This document shows positions 44,201-52,658 of a DNA stretch of 59,783 nucleotides, one piece after another. The stretch covers positions 1 to 59,783 of the forward strand of contig NZ_LGDE01000338.1 in NCBI RefSeq assembly GCF_001279725.1, given 5' to 3'. The first letter of the stretch is position 1. Every line of letters begins with the position of its first letter. The stretch comes from Streptomyces sp. WM4235. GTDB taxonomy: Bacteria > Actinomycetota > Actinomycetes > Streptomycetales > Streptomycetaceae. Under the pieces are notes generated by a model. The model worked only from the letters and a program-made list of their open reading frames with translations, had not been told where the DNA came from and did no database searches. A program made the position numbers and the translations under genes.

Positions 44201-44782
44201 ACCGTCGACGGCGAGCCGCTCAAGGCCAAGACGGTCGACGGCTGGGCGCAGGGCTTCGAACTGCCCGCCGGCGAAGGCCGCCTGGACCTCGTCCACGAGG
44301 ACGCCGCCGGCCGCGACGCCTGGCACTGGGCCCAGGGCCTCCTCGCGCTGGTGCTGCTCGTGATGGCCCTGCCGGGCCGCCGCGCACGCCTCGACGACGA
44401 CCTCCCCGAGGAGGACGCCGCCATCCCCGCCCAGGCCGACGCCGCCGGGGAAGGCCGGCGCGCCCGCCGCCTGCGCGCGGAGGCCGAGGCCGAACAGCGG
44501 CCCGCGACCCCGACGGCCGCCGTCGCCGACCCGTACGCGCAGATCCCCGCGCAGCAGGCCTACGGCGAGGAGGGGTACGCGTACCAGGACTACCCGTACG
44601 AGCAGCGGCAGGCCCCGCAGGAGCCCACCCGGGAGCAGTACGCCGAGCCGTACCCGTACCCGCCCCAGGACCCCTACCAGCAACAGCAGCAACAGCAACA
44701 GCAGTACCCGTACCAGTACGAGCCGTACGAGAACACCTACGGACAGCACGAACCGCGTCCGGACGGGAGCCCCCAGCAGTGA
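41225..44782 (+). CDS. Giant membrane glycosyltransferase (GT2 domain plus many TM helices)
   Basis: 1185 residues. N-terminal GT2 domain (about 20-300): AVLVAHDGARWLPRALAGLL, WLLHDDCAPEPDALAEL (DD metal site), LRGWYDKKQLLEAGVTIARS, SVSTAGMLVRRDVYDALGGF, RDDVDLCWRVQ. Then about 12 membrane helices, a large extracytoplasmic beta domain near residues 830-1030 and a cytoplasmic tail rich in Tyr/Gln/Pro with a ten-Gln run. The layout fits a polymer-assembling or mannosyl/arabinosyl-like transferase of the envelope. ATG 41225 has GGAGGG 11 bases upstream. GTGA overlap couples it to the DUF5719 gene. Confidence 0.88.
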   Translation: MSLHSNSSASHQGAATPEFPRHVVTAVLVAHDGARWLPRALAGLLGQERPAQNHVAADTGSADESARLLTEALGADRVLHLARRTGFGTAVDEAVRTAGVPTTDDLPYLKRPSGWDPVSRTWRDDAYDLPELPHGEPVQWLWLLHDDCAPEPDALAELLRVAEENPDAAVIGPKLRGWYDKKQLLEAGVTIARSGRRWTGLDRREQDQGQHDQIRPVLSVSTAGMLVRRDVYDALGGFDRRLPLMRDDVDLCWRVQSAGHTVLVAPDAVMRHAEAAARERRTVDCAGRSAVGAHRVDKAGAVYTVLTNSSGRALPYVLLRLLLGTLLRTLGYLVGKAPGQAVDEFTGLLATLLRPGRLLAARKARRGAVVPAKELRPLFPPPGATLRANVEQLAGYFGADRDSDSAGVSRHGGAIESGPGGDDADYLEIEQFARLKRIARNPAPVLFALLLLVSLVACRSLLFGGSLMGGALLPAPDRGLDLWRAYTTDWQPVGLGTTTGAPPYLAVLGAVAGLLYGSTQAALTLLLVCSVPLAGLTAYFASRPLLESRLLRAWAAVAYAFLPAVTGALAGGLLGTAVLAVLLPLIARAAVTAFGLGGPEAEGSWRALWTYTLLLTLATAFTPVVWPLALVLGTAALITRRARWKTYGPRLLANLGVPLLVLAPWSLGLLTHPTRFLREAGLPYGARAGALDLLGISPGGPGAGGGLLLIGVLLAALAALLRADRRFAVRVAWATALTGLLLAVLLNRDTWAGPATLVYGIGLLAAALLGADGAKHRVAASSFGWRQPLAALVGLAAAVGPLLAAAGWMFSGAEGPLTRRDPAQVPAAAAYLSGDTNQTRTLVLTGDSPATVSYSLVRGSGARLGDAELLAGAGSEPRLTKVVSSLVSGSGADQSDQLDDFAVRYVVLQPGAPAHFRQVLDATPGLKAVQDDDVASWEVERAPARAVIVPGRQGQAPVAIEAGPVEVHTTIPAGEEGRVLRIADRADPGWRATVDGEPLKAKTVDGWAQGFELPAGEGRLDLVHEDAAGRDAWHWAQGLLALVLLVMALPGRRARLDDDLPEEDAAIPAQADAAGEGRRARRLRAEAEAEQRPATPTAAVADPYAQIPAQQAYGEEGYAYQDYPYEQRQAPQEPTREQYAEPYPYPPQDPYQQQQQQQQQYPYQYEPYENTYGQHEPRPDGSPQQ

Positions 44783-46257
44783 AGCAGCGCGCACCCCTGA
44801 CGCTCGCGGCGGTGGCCGCCGCGCTGGCCGCCGTCACCGGCATCGCCTCACTGACCGCCCCCGCCGCCCCGGCCGCCGAGGGCGCCGCGGGCGCCTCCCG
44901 GATGCCCGTGGAACGGTCCGTGCTGACGTGCCCCGCACCCAGCACCTCGGACATCGCGGAGACCACGTACACCTCGATCACCCCCGGCAAACCGGGCGCC
45001 CGCGGCACGGCCCGGCTCCTCACCAGGGACGGCAAGCCCGTCGTGCAACCCAAGGAGCCGGGCAAGCCCGCCGGAGCCGCCGCCTCGGGCGCCGAGGCGC
45101 CCCCGCTGACCGGCTTCGCCGACGGGGCCATGGCCCCCGGCTGGACCGCCCAACAGACCACCAAGGTCGCGGTGGGCCAGTCCCGCGGCCTCCTCGGCGT
45201 CGCCTGCACACCGCCCGGCACCGACTTCTGGTTCCCCGCCCTCAGCAGCGCCAAGGGCCGCCTCGACTCCATCCACCTGACCAACCCGGACGACACCGAG
45301 GCCACCGTCCAGGTGAAGCTGTACGGACCGGACGGCCTGCTCAAGGACAAGCCCGGCAGCCCCGAACGGCTCCCCTACAAGGTCGACCCCCGCGCCAGCG
45401 CCAAGGTGATGCTGTCCGACTTCCTCCCGGGCACCCAGCTCACCGACCTCACCGCCCGCGTCACCGTCGTCACCGGCCGGGTCGGCGCCACCGCGCAGAT
45501 CGCCGAGGAGGGAGTCGGCGTCGACTGGCTGCCGGCGTCCACCGGACCCACGGGCAGCCTCGTCCTACCCGGCATCCCGGCGGACGCCACCTCCGTCCGG
45601 CTCGTCGCCTTCGCCCCCGGCGAGGACGACGCCGACCTCAACCTGCGACTGGCCGGCCCCGGCGGCTCCATCAGCCCGGCCGGCAACGAACAACTGCACG
45701 TCAAGGCCGGCATGACGGCGAGCGTGGACCTCAAGGACCTCACCCGCGGCGAGGTGGGCTCCCTCCACCTGACCCCCGCGGACCCGAAGAAGGCCACCCC
45801 GATCGTCGCGGCCGTCCGCGTGGTCCGCGGCACCGGAGCCAAGCAGGAGCTGGGCTTCCTCCCGGCCACCGCCCCCGTGGGCGCACGGGCCACCGTCGCG
45901 GACAACCGGCTCGACGACAAGGCGACCCTGCTCGCCCTCACCGCCGCGGGCGGCAAGGACGCGAAGGTCCGCGTCACGGCCTCACCGGGCACCGACGGCG
46001 GCGAACCCACCGTCAAGGAAGTCACCGTCAAGGCGGGAACCACCCTGGCCGTGTCCCCGCCGCCAGTCCCCACCGGCGCGAAGGGCGCCTACGCCCTGAC
46101 GCTGGAAACCCTGTCCGGGGGCCCCGTGTACGCCTCCCGCACGCTGACCCTGCCGCACGAGGGCATCCCCATGTTCACCATCCAGCCCTTCGCCGACGAC
46201 CTCTCCACGGTCTCGGTCCCCAAGGCCGTCGAGGACCTCTCGATCCTGACCAGGTGA
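44779..46257 (+). CDS. Secreted DUF5719 protein
   Basis: 492 residues, GTG start inside the previous stop. Signal peptide about 1-34 (LTLAAVAAALAAVTGIASLT then APAAPAAEG), followed by repeated beta domains (DSIHLTNPDDTEATVQVKLY, TSVRLVAFAPGEDDADLNLR). DUF5719 proteins accompany this glycosyltransferase in actinobacteria. The tight coupling suggests that the secreted protein works with the membrane enzyme outside the cell; exact role unknown. Confidence 0.85.
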   Translation: MKQRAPLTLAAVAAALAAVTGIASLTAPAAPAAEGAAGASRMPVERSVLTCPAPSTSDIAETTYTSITPGKPGARGTARLLTRDGKPVVQPKEPGKPAGAAASGAEAPPLTGFADGAMAPGWTAQQTTKVAVGQSRGLLGVACTPPGTDFWFPALSSAKGRLDSIHLTNPDDTEATVQVKLYGPDGLLKDKPGSPERLPYKVDPRASAKVMLSDFLPGTQLTDLTARVTVVTGRVGATAQIAEEGVGVDWLPASTGPTGSLVLPGIPADATSVRLVAFAPGEDDADLNLRLAGPGGSISPAGNEQLHVKAGMTASVDLKDLTRGEVGSLHLTPADPKKATPIVAAVRVVRGTGAKQELGFLPATAPVGARATVADNRLDDKATLLALTAAGGKDAKVRVTASPGTDGGEPTVKEVTVKAGTTLAVSPPPVPTGAKGAYALTLETLSGGPVYASRTLTLPHEGIPMFTIQPFADDLSTVSVPKAVEDLSILTR

Positions 46258-46262
46258 ACCGC

Positions 46263-46297
46263 CGCGGGGCTCCGCCGGCACCCGGCGAAGCCCCGCG
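46263..46297. terminator. Hairpin after the glycosyltransferase-DUF5719 operon
   Basis: Outer stem CGCGGGGCT with AGCCCCGCG and inner stem CGCCGG with CCGGCG; small internal bulge. Convergent genes on both sides. Confidence 0.75.
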
Positions 46298-46318
46298 CCG
46301 CACGCGCCGGCGGGGCCG

Positions 46319-46801
46319 TCAGTCCTGCTGCCCGTAGCGCGGATCCACGATCTCCGGCGAGAGCCCCAACAGCTCCGCCACCTGTTCCACCACGATCTCG
46401 TGCACCAGCACGGCCTTCTCGTCGCGCCCCTTCGCCCGGATCTCCACCGGCCGCCGGAACACCACGATCCGCGCCGGTCGCCCGTCCCGGGCCTCCACCA
46501 GCCCGCCGAGCGGCACCGCCTCGTCGTTCCAACCACCGTCCGCGCCACCCGGCGGCCCCGGCACGTCCGCGACCACGAACTCCACCTCGGCGAGCTGCGT
46601 CCAGCGCCGCTCCAACCGCTCCACGGAATCCCGTACGAGATCACCGAACAGCTCCGCCCGGCTCGCCGACAGCGGCACCTGAGGTGGCGCCACCGGCCCC
46701 CGCATCCCCCGCCCGTGGCGGTCGCGCCGCCGGGGCCTCGGCTCGTGGGGGGTCCCTTCGGGACTCGTGGGAATCGGGGGCTTCAGCGGGCTGTCCGTCA
46801 C
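46319..46801 (-). CDS. Zincin-like metallopeptidase family protein, degenerate active site
   Basis: 160 residues from GTG 46801. Pro/Arg-rich start, then RAELFGDLVRDSVERLERRW, WTQLAEVEFVVADVP and a C-terminal VLVHEIVVEQVAELLGLSPE. The overall order matches the small PF06262-type metallopeptidase family, whose motif is HExxHxxG. Here it is HEIVVEQ, so the second zinc His is replaced and activity may be lost. The form is, as far as I recall, usual in streptomycetes. A TACCCT box sits six bases before the start. Confidence 0.75.
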   Translation of the reverse strand: MTDSPLKPPIPTSPEGTPHEPRPRRRDRHGRGMRGPVAPPQVPLSASRAELFGDLVRDSVERLERRWTQLAEVEFVVADVPGPPGGADGGWNDEAVPLGGLVEARDGRPARIVVFRRPVEIRAKGRDEKAVLVHEIVVEQVAELLGLSPEIVDPRYGQQD

Positions 46802-46807
46802 CCTCGC

Positions 46808-46813
46808 AGGGTA
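46808..46813 (-). promoter_or_regulatory. -10 box (TACCCT) of the metallopeptidase-like gene, probably leaderless
   Basis: On the - strand TACCCT, six bases (gcgagg), then GTG at 46801: the same spacing as at purK. Confidence 0.45.
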
Positions 46814-46959
46814 GCCGTCACCCTGCCCCCCGGCAGGGCCTCCCGGCGGGCACGGCCCCATGTCGTACCGCGAGCAATCCGGCCGGGGTCGGGGCCCGTT
46901 CAGGGCGACACGGGGGCGTACCCGGTGGGGGAGTCGTCGCGGCCCGGTCAAGAGTGCGG

Positions 46960-46965
46960 TACCGT
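46960..46965 (+). promoter_or_regulatory. -10 box (TACCGT) of the DUF3499 gene
   Basis: TACCGT followed by eight bases and the GTG start at 46974; no ribosome binding site between, so probably leaderless. Confidence 0.4.
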
Positions 46966-46973
46966 CCAACGTC

Positions 46974-47348
46974 GTGAGCCTTGTACGTCGCTGTTCGCGC
47001 ACCGCGTGCGGCCGCCCTGCCGTCGCCACACTGACGTACGTCTACGCCGACTCGACCGCAGTTCTCGGCCCGCTCGCCACCTACGCCGAACCCCACTGTT
47101 ACGACCTGTGCGCCGAGCACTCCGAGCGCCTGACCGCCCCCCGGGGCTGGGACGTGGTGCGCCTGACCGACGGTTCGGCCCCCTCCCGCCCCAGCGGCGA
47201 CGACCTCGAAGCCCTGGCCAACGCCGTGCGCGAGGCGGCCCGCCCGCACGACCGCGCGGCCCAGGCGGGCGGCTCCGGACCCGGCGCCCCCACCCCCGGC
47301 GAGACCCGAAGAGGACACCTGCGCGTCCTGCGCTCACCCGACTCCTGA
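46974..47348 (+). CDS. DUF3499 protein
   Basis: 124 residues. SLVRRCSRTACGRPAVATLT, then VYADSTAVLGPLATYAEPHC and YDLCAEHSERLTAPRGWDVV. Conserved pairs CxxxxC, then HCYDLCxxHxxR, look like a small zinc-binding fold; the function of DUF3499 is unknown. It is widely conserved in actinobacteria next to phosphomannomutase. GTG 46974 was chosen because the family starts SLVRRCSR; the open frame upstream is unlike it. Confidence 0.85.
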   Translation: MSLVRRCSRTACGRPAVATLTYVYADSTAVLGPLATYAEPHCYDLCAEHSERLTAPRGWDVVRLTDGSAPSRPSGDDLEALANAVREAARPHDRAAQAGGSGPGAPTPGETRRGHLRVLRSPDS

Positions 47349-47439
47349 CCCCGCCCGCCGCCCCTCGGCTCCTCCGAAAGGGCGATCCGGGCACAGGGTA
47401 GGTTTGCCCCACCGCACGGATCCTTCAGGGGGGCAGGCA

Positions 47440-48801
47440 GTGGCCGCAGATCTTTCGAACATCGTCAAGGCGTACGACGTGCGCGGCGTCGTGCCCGACG
47501 AGTGGGACGAATCGCTGGCCGAACTGTTCGGCGCCGCCTTCGTCGAGGTCACCGGCGCCACCGCCATCGTGGTCGGCCACGACATGCGCCCCTCCTCGCC
47601 CGCCCTCTCCGGCGCCTTCGCCCGCGGCGCGGCCGCCCGCGGCGTGGACGTCACCCTGATCGGACTGTGCTCCACCGACCAGCTGTACTACGCCTCCGGC
47701 ACGCTGGACCTGCCCGGCGCGATGTTCACCGCCTCGCACAACCCGGCCCGGTACAACGGCATCAAGCTCTGCCGCGCCGGCGCCGCCCCCGTGGGCCAGG
47801 ACACCGGCCTCGCCACCATCCGCGAACTCGCCGAGAAGTGGACCGACGAGGGCGCCCCCGCCGGCACCGTCCCGGGCACCATCACCGAGCAGGACACCCT
47901 CACCGGGTACGCCGACCACCTCAAGGCCCTGGTCGACCTCACGGCCGTCCGCCCCCTCAAGGTCGTCGTCGACGCGGGCAACGGCATGGGCGGACACACC
48001 GTCCCCACCGTCTTCGAGGGCCTCCCGCTGGACCTCGTCCCCATGTACTTCGAACTCGACGGGACCTTCCCCAACCACGAGGCGAACCCCCTCGACCCGA
48101 AGAACCTCGTCGACCTCCAGGCCCGCGTGCTCGCCGAGGGCGCCGACCTCGGACTCGCCTTCGACGGCGACGCCGACCGCTGCTTCGTCGTCGACGAGCG
48201 CGGCCAGGGCGTCTCCCCCTCCGCCATCACCGCCCTGGTCGCCGCCCGCGAACTGGCCCGCAACGGCGGCACCGGCGTCGTCATCCACAACCTGATCACC
48301 TCCTGGTCCGTCCCCGAGGTCGTCAAGGAACACGGCGGCACCCCCGTCCGCACCCGCGTCGGACACTCCTTCATCAAGCAGGAGATGGCCACCTCCGGCG
48401 CCATCTTCGGCGGCGAGCACTCCGCGCACTACTACTTCAAGGACTTCTGGAACGCGGACACCGGCATGCTCGCCGCGCTCCACGTCCTCGCGGCCCTCGG
48501 CGGCCAGCCCGGCCCCCTCTCCGACCTGGTCTCCTCCTACGACCGCTACGTCGGCTCCGGCGAGATCAACTCGACCGTCGCCGACCAGGCCGGCCGCACC
48601 GCCCTCGTCCGCAAGACCTACGGCACCCGGGACGACGCCACCGTCGACGAACTCGACGGCCTGACCGTGACCACCGCCGACTGGTGGTTCAACCTGCGCC
48701 CGTCCAACACGGAACCGCTGCTGCGCCTGAACGTCGAGGCCCGCGACACCGCGACCCTCGAAAAGATCCGCGACGAGGTCCTCGCGCTCGTCCGCGCGTA
48801 G
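47440..48801 (+). CDS. manB: Phosphomannomutase/phosphoglucomutase
   Basis: 453 residues, alpha-D-phosphohexomutase. Active-site Ser loop TASHNPARYNGIKL, metal loop AFDGDADRCFVVDE, sugar loop GGEHSAHYYFKDF, and phosphate loop LRPSNTEPLLRLN; all four are intact. Converts mannose-6-P to mannose-1-P for GDP-mannose. GTG at 47440 follows AGGGGGG at 7 bases and gives VAADLSNIVKAYDVRG, the usual start. It leads a run of same-strand genes up to manA. Confidence 0.93.
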   Translation: MAADLSNIVKAYDVRGVVPDEWDESLAELFGAAFVEVTGATAIVVGHDMRPSSPALSGAFARGAAARGVDVTLIGLCSTDQLYYASGTLDLPGAMFTASHNPARYNGIKLCRAGAAPVGQDTGLATIRELAEKWTDEGAPAGTVPGTITEQDTLTGYADHLKALVDLTAVRPLKVVVDAGNGMGGHTVPTVFEGLPLDLVPMYFELDGTFPNHEANPLDPKNLVDLQARVLAEGADLGLAFDGDADRCFVVDERGQGVSPSAITALVAARELARNGGTGVVIHNLITSWSVPEVVKEHGGTPVRTRVGHSFIKQEMATSGAIFGGEHSAHYYFKDFWNADTGMLAALHVLAALGGQPGPLSDLVSSYDRYVGSGEINSTVADQAGRTALVRKTYGTRDDATVDELDGLTVTTADWWFNLRPSNTEPLLRLNVEARDTATLEKIRDEVLALVRA

Positions 48802-48912
48802 CCACCCCGCCCCACAACAAGCCGCCGGCAGCACACCGGGCCGGGCCGCGTCACACGCGGCCCGGCGGTACGCTGACCTCGCCCAATCCGCATGTTCGAA
48901 GGGAAGCGCCCC

Positions 48913-49098
48913 ATGCCGCTCGAAGCCGGCCTCCTGCAGATCCTCGCCTGTCCCGCCTGCCACTCGCCCCTCGACGACAAGTCGGCCGACGAGACCACCC
49001 CCGAGCTGATCTGCACCGGCCAGGACTGCGGCCTCGCGTACCCCGTCCGTGACGGCATCCCGGTCCTCCTCGTGGACGAGGCCCGCCGCCCCGCCTGA
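48913..49098 (+). CDS. Trm112-family small zinc protein
   Basis: 61 residues. ILACPACHSPLDD, LICTGQDCGLAYPVRDGIPV: CxxC and CxxxxC supply one zinc site, and the ending YPVRDGIPVLLVDEA is the Trm112/UPF0434 signature. Eukaryotic Trm112 activates methyltransferases; the bacterial role is not settled. ATG 48913 with AGGGAAG upstream. Conserved between phosphomannomutase and the SIS gene. Confidence 0.9.
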   Translation: MPLEAGLLQILACPACHSPLDDKSADETTPELICTGQDCGLAYPVRDGIPVLLVDEARRPA

Positions 49099-49180
49099 CC
49101 CGCCCGCGCAGACGCTGAGACCGGTTCCGTCCCCCGGGGCCCTCGCCCCCGGGTCCGTCCACACACAGCCGGAGGCCGCC

Positions 49181-50314
49181 ATGCTCGACGAGTCACTCCT
49201 CGACGACCCGGACGCCCTGGTCCGCGCCGACCGCCGGGGCCTGCTCCGCGGCGCCGCCGACGCCGGAGCCAGGGTCCGCACCGCCGCCCGGCACGCCGCC
49301 GAGGCCGGCCTGGCCGACCTGCGGCCCGACGGCCGCCCCCGCGCCGTGCTCATCGCCGGCTCCGGCACCGCCGCAACCGGCGTCGCCGACCTGCTCGGCG
49401 CCCTCGCCGGCGCGTCCGCGCCCGTCGTCCGCCTGGACCCCACCGGCGTCGCCCACGCCTCCGGCGCCCTGCGCTGGACGCTGCCCGGCTGGGCCGGACC
49501 GGTCGACCTGCTGCTCATCGCCACCACCGACGGAACCGAGCCCGGACTGGGCCTCCTCGCCGAACAGGCCTACCGCCGCGGCTGCACCGTCGTCGCCGTC
49601 GCCCCCGAACGCTCCCCGCTGACCGAGTCCGTCGACGGCGCCCACGGAGTGCTCGTACCGATGGCCCGGGCCCCGTACCAGGAGTACGACGAATCCGCCG
49701 CGGCCGGCCCCGGCGCCCTGTGGGCCCTGCTCACCCCGCTGCTGGTCCTCCTCGACAAGGTCGGACTCGTCACCGCGGCCCCCGCCACCCTCCAGCTCGT
49801 CGCCGACCGGCTCGACCGCACCGCGGAGCGCTGCGGACCGGCCATCGTCACCTACTCCAACCCGGCCAAGACCCTCGCCTCCGAACTCGCCGAATCCCTC
49901 CCGCTCATCTGGAGCGAAGGCCTCGGAGCCGGCCCGGCCGGACGCCGGTTCGCCGCGACCCTCGCCGAACTCGCCGGCCGGCCCGCCCTCGCCGCCGAAC
50001 TCCCCGAGGCACTGCCCGCACACGGCGTGCTCCTCGCCGGGGCCCTCGCCGCCGGCGCCGACCCCGACGACTTCTTCCGCGACCGCGTCGACGAACCCCA
50101 GGCCCTGCGCGCCCGCGTCGTCCTGCTGCGCGACCGACCCACCGGCGGCCTCAGCGCCGCACCCGCCGCCCGCGAGCTCGCCCTCGGCCACGACACGGCC
50201 ATCAGCGAACTCGAACCGGAGGAGGGAACCGAGTTGGAACAGCTCGCCGAACTCCTCGCCATCACCGACTTCGCCACCGCCTACCTGGCGTTGGCGTCAG
50301 GGGGACACCGCTGA
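49181..50314 (+). CDS. SIS-domain protein, bifunctional phosphoglucose/phosphomannose isomerase type
   Basis: 377 residues with GGAGG five bases before ATG. Two SIS halves: AVLIAGSGTAATGVADLLGA and DLLLIATTDGTEPGL in the first; the second has AIVTYSNPAKTLASELAES and LIWSEGLG. The same gene order (phosphomannomutase, Trm112, SIS, manA) suggests hexose-6-phosphate isomerisation for mannose supply. Some catalytic residues of known PGI/PMI enzymes (the Thr-Glu pairs) look altered, so the activity is not certain. Confidence 0.82.
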   Translation: MLDESLLDDPDALVRADRRGLLRGAADAGARVRTAARHAAEAGLADLRPDGRPRAVLIAGSGTAATGVADLLGALAGASAPVVRLDPTGVAHASGALRWTLPGWAGPVDLLLIATTDGTEPGLGLLAEQAYRRGCTVVAVAPERSPLTESVDGAHGVLVPMARAPYQEYDESAAAGPGALWALLTPLLVLLDKVGLVTAAPATLQLVADRLDRTAERCGPAIVTYSNPAKTLASELAESLPLIWSEGLGAGPAGRRFAATLAELAGRPALAAELPEALPAHGVLLAGALAAGADPDDFFRDRVDEPQALRARVVLLRDRPTGGLSAAPAARELALGHDTAISELEPEEGTELEQLAELLAITDFATAYLALASGGHR

Positions 50315-50367
50315 GGCACACCCGTGCCCGCCTGCCCAGCCCCACATCAAGACCCAGGAAGACGACG

Positions 50368-51525
50368 ATGGACCGTCTGACGAACACCATCCGCCCCTAC
50401 GCCTGGGGATCGACCACCGCGATCCCCGCCCTCCTCGGGGTCGAGCCCACCGGTGAACCCCAGGCCGAGATGTGGATGGGCGCCCACCCCGGCGCCCCGT
50501 CCCGCCTCGATCGCGGAGCCGGCGAGGTCAGCCTCTCGGACGTCATCGCCGCCGACCCCGAGCGCGAGCTCGGCGCCGCCACCGTCGCCAGGTTCGGCCC
50601 CCGACTGCCCTTCCTCCTCAAGCTCCTCGCCGCCGGCGCCCCGCTCTCCCTCCAGGTCCACCCCGACCTGGAACAGGCCAGGGCCGGCTTCGCGGACGAG
50701 GAGCGCCGCGGCGTCCCGATCGACGCGGGCCAGCGCAACTACAAGGACGCCAACCACAAGCCCGAGATGATCTGCGCCCTCACCCCCTTCGACGGCCTGT
50801 GCGGCTTCCGCGCCCCGCTGGAGACCGCGGAACTCCTCGCCGGCCTGGAGGTCGACTCCCTCAAGCCGTACGTCGACCTGCTGCACGCCCACCCCGAAGA
50901 GGCCGCGCTGCGCGAGGTCCTCACCGCCGTCCTCACCGCCGACCGCACGGAGATGGCCCGCACCGTCACCGAGGCCGCGGCCGCCGCCGCGCGCCTCGGC
51001 GGCCGCTACGCCCCGTACGCGGCACTCGTCCACGACTACCCGGGGGACCCCGGCGTCATCGCGGCCATGCTGCTCAACCACGTACGGCTCCAGCCCGGCG
51101 AGGCCATGTTCCTCGGCGCCGGCGTCCCACACGCCTACATCGACGGACTCGGCGTCGAGCTGCTCGCCAACTCCGACAACGTGCTGCGCGCGGGCCTCAC
51201 CCCCAAGCACGTCGACGTTCCCGAGCTGCTGAAGATCGTCGGCTTCGAGTCCGGCGACCCCGCGGTGCAGCGCCCCGAAGGCGGCGCCGAGGAGGTCTAC
51301 GAGACCCCCATCGACGAGTTCCGGCTCTCCCGCTTCCTCCTCGCCCCCGGCGGCGCCCCCCGGTCCCTCCCCGACACGGCCCCGCAGATCCTGCTCTGCA
51401 CCGCCGGCGCCCCGCAGGCCGGCGAACTGACCCTGGCCCCAGGCGAGTCCGTCTTCGTACCGGCCGGCGAAATGGTCGAACTGTCCGGTAGCGGTACCGT
51501 CTTCCGCGCCACCGTCGTGGTCTGA
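50368..51525 (+). CDS. manA: Mannose-6-phosphate isomerase, class I
   Basis: 385 residues, cupin zinc enzyme. RLTNTIRPYAWGSTTAIPAL start; zinc ligands in SLQVHPDLEQARAG (Q, H) and NHKPEMICAL (E), and the late His of GAGVPHAYIDGLGVELLANS; substrate Arg in DNVLRAGLTPKHVD. Interconverts fructose-6-P and mannose-6-P, first step to GDP-mannose. AGGAAG lies six bases before ATG. Last gene of the mannose run. Confidence 0.94.
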   Translation: MDRLTNTIRPYAWGSTTAIPALLGVEPTGEPQAEMWMGAHPGAPSRLDRGAGEVSLSDVIAADPERELGAATVARFGPRLPFLLKLLAAGAPLSLQVHPDLEQARAGFADEERRGVPIDAGQRNYKDANHKPEMICALTPFDGLCGFRAPLETAELLAGLEVDSLKPYVDLLHAHPEEAALREVLTAVLTADRTEMARTVTEAAAAAARLGGRYAPYAALVHDYPGDPGVIAAMLLNHVRLQPGEAMFLGAGVPHAYIDGLGVELLANSDNVLRAGLTPKHVDVPELLKIVGFESGDPAVQRPEGGAEEVYETPIDEFRLSRFLLAPGGAPRSLPDTAPQILLCTAGAPQAGELTLAPGESVFVPAGEMVELSGSGTVFRATVVV

Positions 51526-51619
51526 CGTACCGTCCCTACCGGCGGCTGCGACAATATGCGGCCGTAGCGCGGCTCCCCGGCCCAGGGGCGCCGCATCGAG
51601 GAAGGGACACCCAGCACCC

Positions 51620-52588
51620 ATGAGCGCGTCGGGCGGTACCAGGGCGATCGTGGCGGCACTCGCCGCCAACCTCGCCATCGCCGTAGCCAAGTTCGTGGCC
51701 TACGTCTTCAGCGGCTCGTCGTCGATGCTCGCGGAGAGCGTTCACTCGCTCGCGGACTCCGGCAACCAGGGGCTGCTGCTCCTCGGCGGCAAGAAGGCCA
51801 AGCGCGAGGCCACCCCCCAACACCCCTTCGGGTACGGGCGCGAGCGCTACATCTACGCCTTCCTGGTGTCCATCGTGCTGTTCACCGTCGGTGGCATGTT
51901 CGCCATCTACGAGGGCATCGAGAAGATCAACCACCCGCACCCGATCGAGCAGTGGTACTGGCCGATCGGCGTCCTCGTCTTCGCGATCATCGCGGAGTCC
52001 TTCTCCTTCCGCACCGCCATCAAGGAGTCGAACGAGATCCGCGGCTCGCTCACCTGGGCCCAGTTCGTCAAGCGCGCCAAGGCCCCCGAGCTTCCCGTCG
52101 TCCTCCTCGAAGACCTCGGGGCGCTCATCGGCCTGGTCCTCGCCCTCGGCGGCGTCGGTCTGGCCCTGGCCACCGGCGACGGCGTGTGGGACGGCATCGG
52201 CACCCTCTGCATCGGCGTCCTGCTGATCATCATCGCCATCGTGCTCGCCGCCGAGACCAAGTCGCTGCTGCTGGGCGAGGCCGCCGGCACCGAGGACGTC
52301 GACAAGATCACGGCCGCCCTGGTCGACGGTGACGTGGTCACCGGCGTCATCCACATGCGCACCCTGCACCTCGGCCCCGAGGAACTGCTCGTCGCCGCGA
52401 AGATCGCCGTCCGGCACGACGACACCGCGACCGAGGTGGCCAACGCCATCAACGAGGCCGAGGCCCGCATCCGCGCCGCGGTCCCGATCGCCCGGGTGAT
52501 CTACCTGGAGCCGGACATCTACAACGCCGAGGCCGCCGCGGCCGGCGCCAACCCCGCGGCCACCCCCGGCGGCGATCCCGCCCACTGA
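51620..52588 (+). CDS. Cation diffusion facilitator (CDF) efflux protein
   Basis: 322 residues. Four to six helices; the metal-site phrases LAESVHSLADSGNQGLLLLG (HxxxD) and EDLGALIGLVLAL, then a cytoplasmic domain with VDKITAALVDGDVVTGVIHM. Exports Zn2+, Co2+ or Fe2+ in exchange for protons. HPFGYGRERYIY is typical of the CDF subgroup. The conserved position next to manA has no known meaning; it is followed by a strong terminator. Confidence 0.9.
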   Translation: MSASGGTRAIVAALAANLAIAVAKFVAYVFSGSSSMLAESVHSLADSGNQGLLLLGGKKAKREATPQHPFGYGRERYIYAFLVSIVLFTVGGMFAIYEGIEKINHPHPIEQWYWPIGVLVFAIIAESFSFRTAIKESNEIRGSLTWAQFVKRAKAPELPVVLLEDLGALIGLVLALGGVGLALATGDGVWDGIGTLCIGVLLIIIAIVLAAETKSLLLGEAAGTEDVDKITAALVDGDVVTGVIHMRTLHLGPEELLVAAKIAVRHDDTATEVANAINEAEARIRAAVPIARVIYLEPDIYNAEAAAAGANPAATPGGDPAH

Positions 52589-52600
52589 CACACCCCGAGA

Positions 52601-52648
52601 ACGTGCGAAGGCCCCCGCCGCCCACCGGCCGCGGGGGCCTTCGCACGT
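52601..52648. terminator. Strong terminator between CDF and PTS genes
   Basis: 18-bp perfect stem ACGTGCGAAGGCCCCCGC (52601-52618) with 52631-52648 and a 12-base loop; convergent genes share it. Confidence 0.9.
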
Positions 52649-52658
52649 CCCGGCCCGG

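Noticed and set aside
46002..46257. Programmed frameshift joining the glycosyltransferase and DUF5719 genes (one frame is open from 41641 to 46257)
   Set aside because: The open frame is the alternative reading of the glycosyltransferase; the DUF5719 protein has its own GTG start and signal peptide.
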